From the NCBI GenBank assembly GCA_943356435.1, contig CALREY010000001.1, forward strand, positions 62,001-126,000: a stretch of DNA of 64,000 bases, in the 5' to 3' direction. Source of the stretch: Candidatus Altimarinota bacterium. GTDB taxonomy: Bacteria; Patescibacteriota; Gracilibacteria; BD1-5; UBA6164. The position numbers and the translations under genes were made by a program. The notes beneath the pieces are model-generated. The model saw only the letters and a program-made list of their open reading frames with translations, was not told the DNA's origin and did no database searches. Shown here in pieces: positions 61,668-64,000 of the stretch (its first letter is position 1; every line of letters starts with the position of its first letter).

Positions 61668-62873
61668 ATGAAAAATATAGTATCAAAAGTAAAAATTACT
61701 TTAATTTATATATCATCAATCCTATTCTTATCATCATGTAGTTTCTTGGAAGATATATGAGAAATGATGTGTGAATTAGCCCCTGAATCTGACCATTGTT
61801 TCCAATTTATTGCAGTACAATCATCATCCCCTGCTGCTTGTGAAAATATAAAATGAACTGCATTTAAAGATAGTAAATCAAATCCACCAAAAGATAAATG
61901 CTATATGCAAATAGCTATAAATACTTGAGATGAAAATATATGTAATAATATAAAGTGATGATTAATGTCATACTCAAAAGAAGAGTGTCAATGAGAAACA
62001 AGAACTCAAGTCGTTAAAACAGTTGATAAACAGTTAGAAGAAATAAACTCCAAATTAAACACTTCTGTGTGATCTGAAACAAGTGAATTGATAAAACAAA
62101 AAAAAGAATTAGAAAACAAACTTAAAGATACATTTAATAAGTTACCTGAAGCTGAAAAATCAGCATATTATACAAAGAAAAAAGATGAAATACTCAAATT
62201 TGTATATGATGAAGATTTGAAACAAGCAATTGCTCATAATTATTCAGCATTTAGAGCACAACATCAAAATGATATACTCGCTCAGTTAGAATGATTAAAA
62301 AATATTACAGAAACTGAAAAAACTGCTAAACAACTAGATGAAAATGCTAATACTCTGGTAGATACTGTAAAAACTACTTTAGTAGATATGGTAAATGATG
62401 AAAAAGATGCTATTTTGGATGAAGCAAAAGAAAAATTACTAGAAGAAGCTTATAAAAAATCATGAACTAACATGAAATATATGCTAGATAAGATGAAATG
62501 ATTAAAAGAAACATATGATAAGTGAAGTGAGATGTACGAAGAAGCTAATGAAAAATATGAGAAATTGAAAGCTGCATATGATAAAATGAAAGATATACAA
62601 GATAAAATCGACAAAGTAGAATTATTATGAAAACAATGAAAACTAGATGCTTGAAAAGTAGAAGTATTGAAAGGAAGCATACTGTTATGAGAATGACTAG
62701 AATATGCTACATCTTATGTACCAGTATTTTGAAGTACTATATCAACTGTTACAAAAGAAACATTTGGTGTAGTAAATAAATTTGCTACAAATAGAGCTGT
62801 AAGAACTACTGCAGTAAATAAATGTATAGATGATCCTGAACACTGTGATACTGAATGAATAAGTTGATATTAA
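61668..62873 (+). CDS. Lipoprotein with coiled coil
   Basis: 401 residues. The signal peptide ends in the lipobox L-S-S-C24, so it is probably lipid-anchored. Residues ~25-110 hold about eight cysteines and a short repeated pattern (C-E-N-I-K-G / C-N-N-I-K-G-G). Residues ~115-330 are almost entirely heptad coiled coil (KELENKLKDTF; EEANEKYEKLKAAYDK). A short C-terminal region with G-G-like TGA glycines ends C-I-D-D-P-E-H-C. Surface spacer or pilus-associated lipoprotein is a guess from context. Confidence 0.75.
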
Positions 62874-62874
62874 A

Positions 62875-62911
62875 AAAACACAAGAAATTTAAAAATTTCT
62901 TGTGTTTTTTA
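62875..62911. terminator. Bidirectional terminator
   Basis: AAAAACACAAGAAATTT and its complement with T on both sides; overlaps the stop of the convergent pilC-like gene. Confidence 0.85.
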
Positions 62912-64000
62912 TCCTACTGTTTGAGTAATTTTTAGTATTGCTCATAATATTGCATATGCAAACCATAATACAAATACAGATGCTAACAATATAGCAAGTG
63001 GTTCTATCCATTTAGTCAGACTTGCAAGAGAATAATCTACTTCTTTAGTATATTGAGCATTTATTTTCTTAGAAATTGATTCTAGATTTGCTGTTCTTTC
63101 TCATACTGATAACATTTGAGTGTAATCTGCTGGAAAATAAATTCTTTGAGGATCTACTGCTTCCATAGCTTTTACCAACTGTTCTCATCATGATACTCTT
63201 ACAACTATATCTTCAAATAATAATTCATAAATACTATTGTTTGTAGATTTTCATATCAATTTCAGAGTTTTTATAATTCATACTCAAGAACCCATCAAAT
63301 TACCAAGAGTAGAAGCAATATTTGACAAAATATAATTTTTGTAAACTTTTCAAACTAATGGTAATCATAGTAAAAATTCATCAATAGCCTTTTTACCTGA
63401 AGGTGTATTTTTGTATCAAAATATAAATAATATGAATGAAGCAAATAATAAAAATATTAATCCGAGATTTCATATGATAAAATCTGACGACATTATTAAT
63501 AATTTAGTAGACATAGGTAATTCTACTTCTGCAGTATCAAATAATGGTTTTATTTGAGGTATTACAAATGTAAGTACTACAAACAAAGCCAAAAATAAAA
63601 ATAAAAATATTATAATTGGATAAGTTAGTGCTCATTTTACTTTGTTTTTCAATTCATGAACTTTTTTTAAATCATCACTTATTTTTAATAGTGATAATGC
63701 CAACATTCAGCTAGATTCTCCTGCTTCTACAACAGATATTTCAGAGCTAGAAAATACATCAGGTATTTTTTTCATCGATTTTGAAAAAGAATCTCCAGAT
63801 GATATAAATGTTACTAATTCTTTAATTTTTTGTCTAAAGTAATAACTTGTTATTTTTGTTTCAACTGTTTTTAAACTTTCTACAATAGATACTCATCAGT
63901 CAATCATAACTGATAAGTATTCATAGAAATTGTATTTTTCTACAGTTGATACTTTTTTAAATAGTATAAATTCACTATTATATAAATCATCTTTATTTGT
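62909..64000 (-). CDS. pilC: PilC/GspF inner-membrane pilus protein, 5' part outside the window
   Basis: 364 codons visible, to the right edge; the start lies outside. Two T2SSF domains: V-M-I-D-G-G-V-S-I-V-E-S-L and F-S-S-S-E-I-S-V-V-E-A-G-E-S-S-G near the left of the protein, and Q-M-L-S-V-G-E-R-T-G-N-L-E-like (here T-A-N-L-E) near the end. Three transmembrane helices. PilC is the platform that the pilus ATPases turn. It is the inner-membrane core for the pilin genes downstream. Frame from the edge is fixed by the stop at 62909. Confidence 0.9.

Noticed and set aside
1-64000. CRISPR array, cas genes, rRNA operon, prophage or IS transposase
   Set aside because: No regular repeat-spacer pattern, no recognisable cas, integrase or transposase protein and no rRNA sequence was seen on either strand.

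Overview
Organism. The window is strongly A+T rich, and almost every real gene is interrupted by in-frame TGA unless TGA is read as glycine (genetic code 25). TGA falls on invariant glycines such as Walker A loops, prepilin motifs and the zinc repeats of DnaJ, while TGG is kept for conserved tryptophans. A tRNA with anticodon UCA lies at 4364-4442. Together these point to a Patescibacteria/CPR bacterium of the Absconditabacteria (SR1) / Gracilibacteria (BD1-5) group. All coordinates below come from re-reading the sequence with TGA = Gly; stops are only TAA and TAG.

Layout. 1-8.4 kb: envelope proteins (PKD and SLH-like repeats), an anchored DsbA-like thiol protein, two RNA methyltransferases (RsmE, SpoU type) and the UGA-decoding tRNA. 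8.5-17.7 kb: a duplicated membrane-protein family with one decayed copy, a VirD4/TraG-like ATPase, a secreted trypsin-like protease, and a 1047-residue coiled-coil protein with an HExxH motif. 17.8-25.6 kb: DnaJ, a PLD-family protein, two unknown membrane-anchored proteins, and 2-oxoacid:ferredoxin oxidoreductase (KorA with fused gamma domain, KorB). 25.6-32.8 kb: a six-gene minus-strand operon for a group-4-hydrogenase / complex-I-like membrane complex. Its NuoB-like subunit has lost all four Fe-S cysteines, its large subunit has no Ni ligands, and no ferredoxin-type subunit is present. 33-45 kb: a large hexapeptide-repeat protein, RsmI, a small-RNA candidate, a PriA reduced to its C-terminal half, DnaN, a TPR protein, an FtsA/PilM-like ATPase, VanZ, an ABC ATPase and MurA. 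45-56 kb: a phosphatase-like membrane protein, ribosomal proteins bL25, bL33 and bS21, Frr, YebC, a U32-family protein, RbfA, FtsQ-like, a HATPase and HU. 56-64 kb: a type IV pilus cluster with four pilin-like proteins, a 781-residue pilin with a fibrinogen-like C-terminal region, a coiled-coil lipoprotein and PilC/GspF.

How it fits together. Housekeeping genes for translation, division and wall synthesis are mixed with surface genes that suit an attached or predatory episymbiont: pili with an adhesin tip, PKD/SLH surface proteins, secreted protease, thiol oxidoreductase and a secretion/conjugation ATPase. Energy genes are sparse: Kor makes reduced ferredoxin, but the neighbouring membrane complex keeps its ion-channel subunits without any visible redox centre.

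Non-coding features. Most transcription units end in clear rho-independent hairpins. Promoters look sigma70-like, often with an extended -10 (TGnTATAAT). A family of GC-rich palindromes with the head TAACC(C)ACCCC recurs about ten times, several times overlapping a stop codon and once inside the priA-like reading frame.
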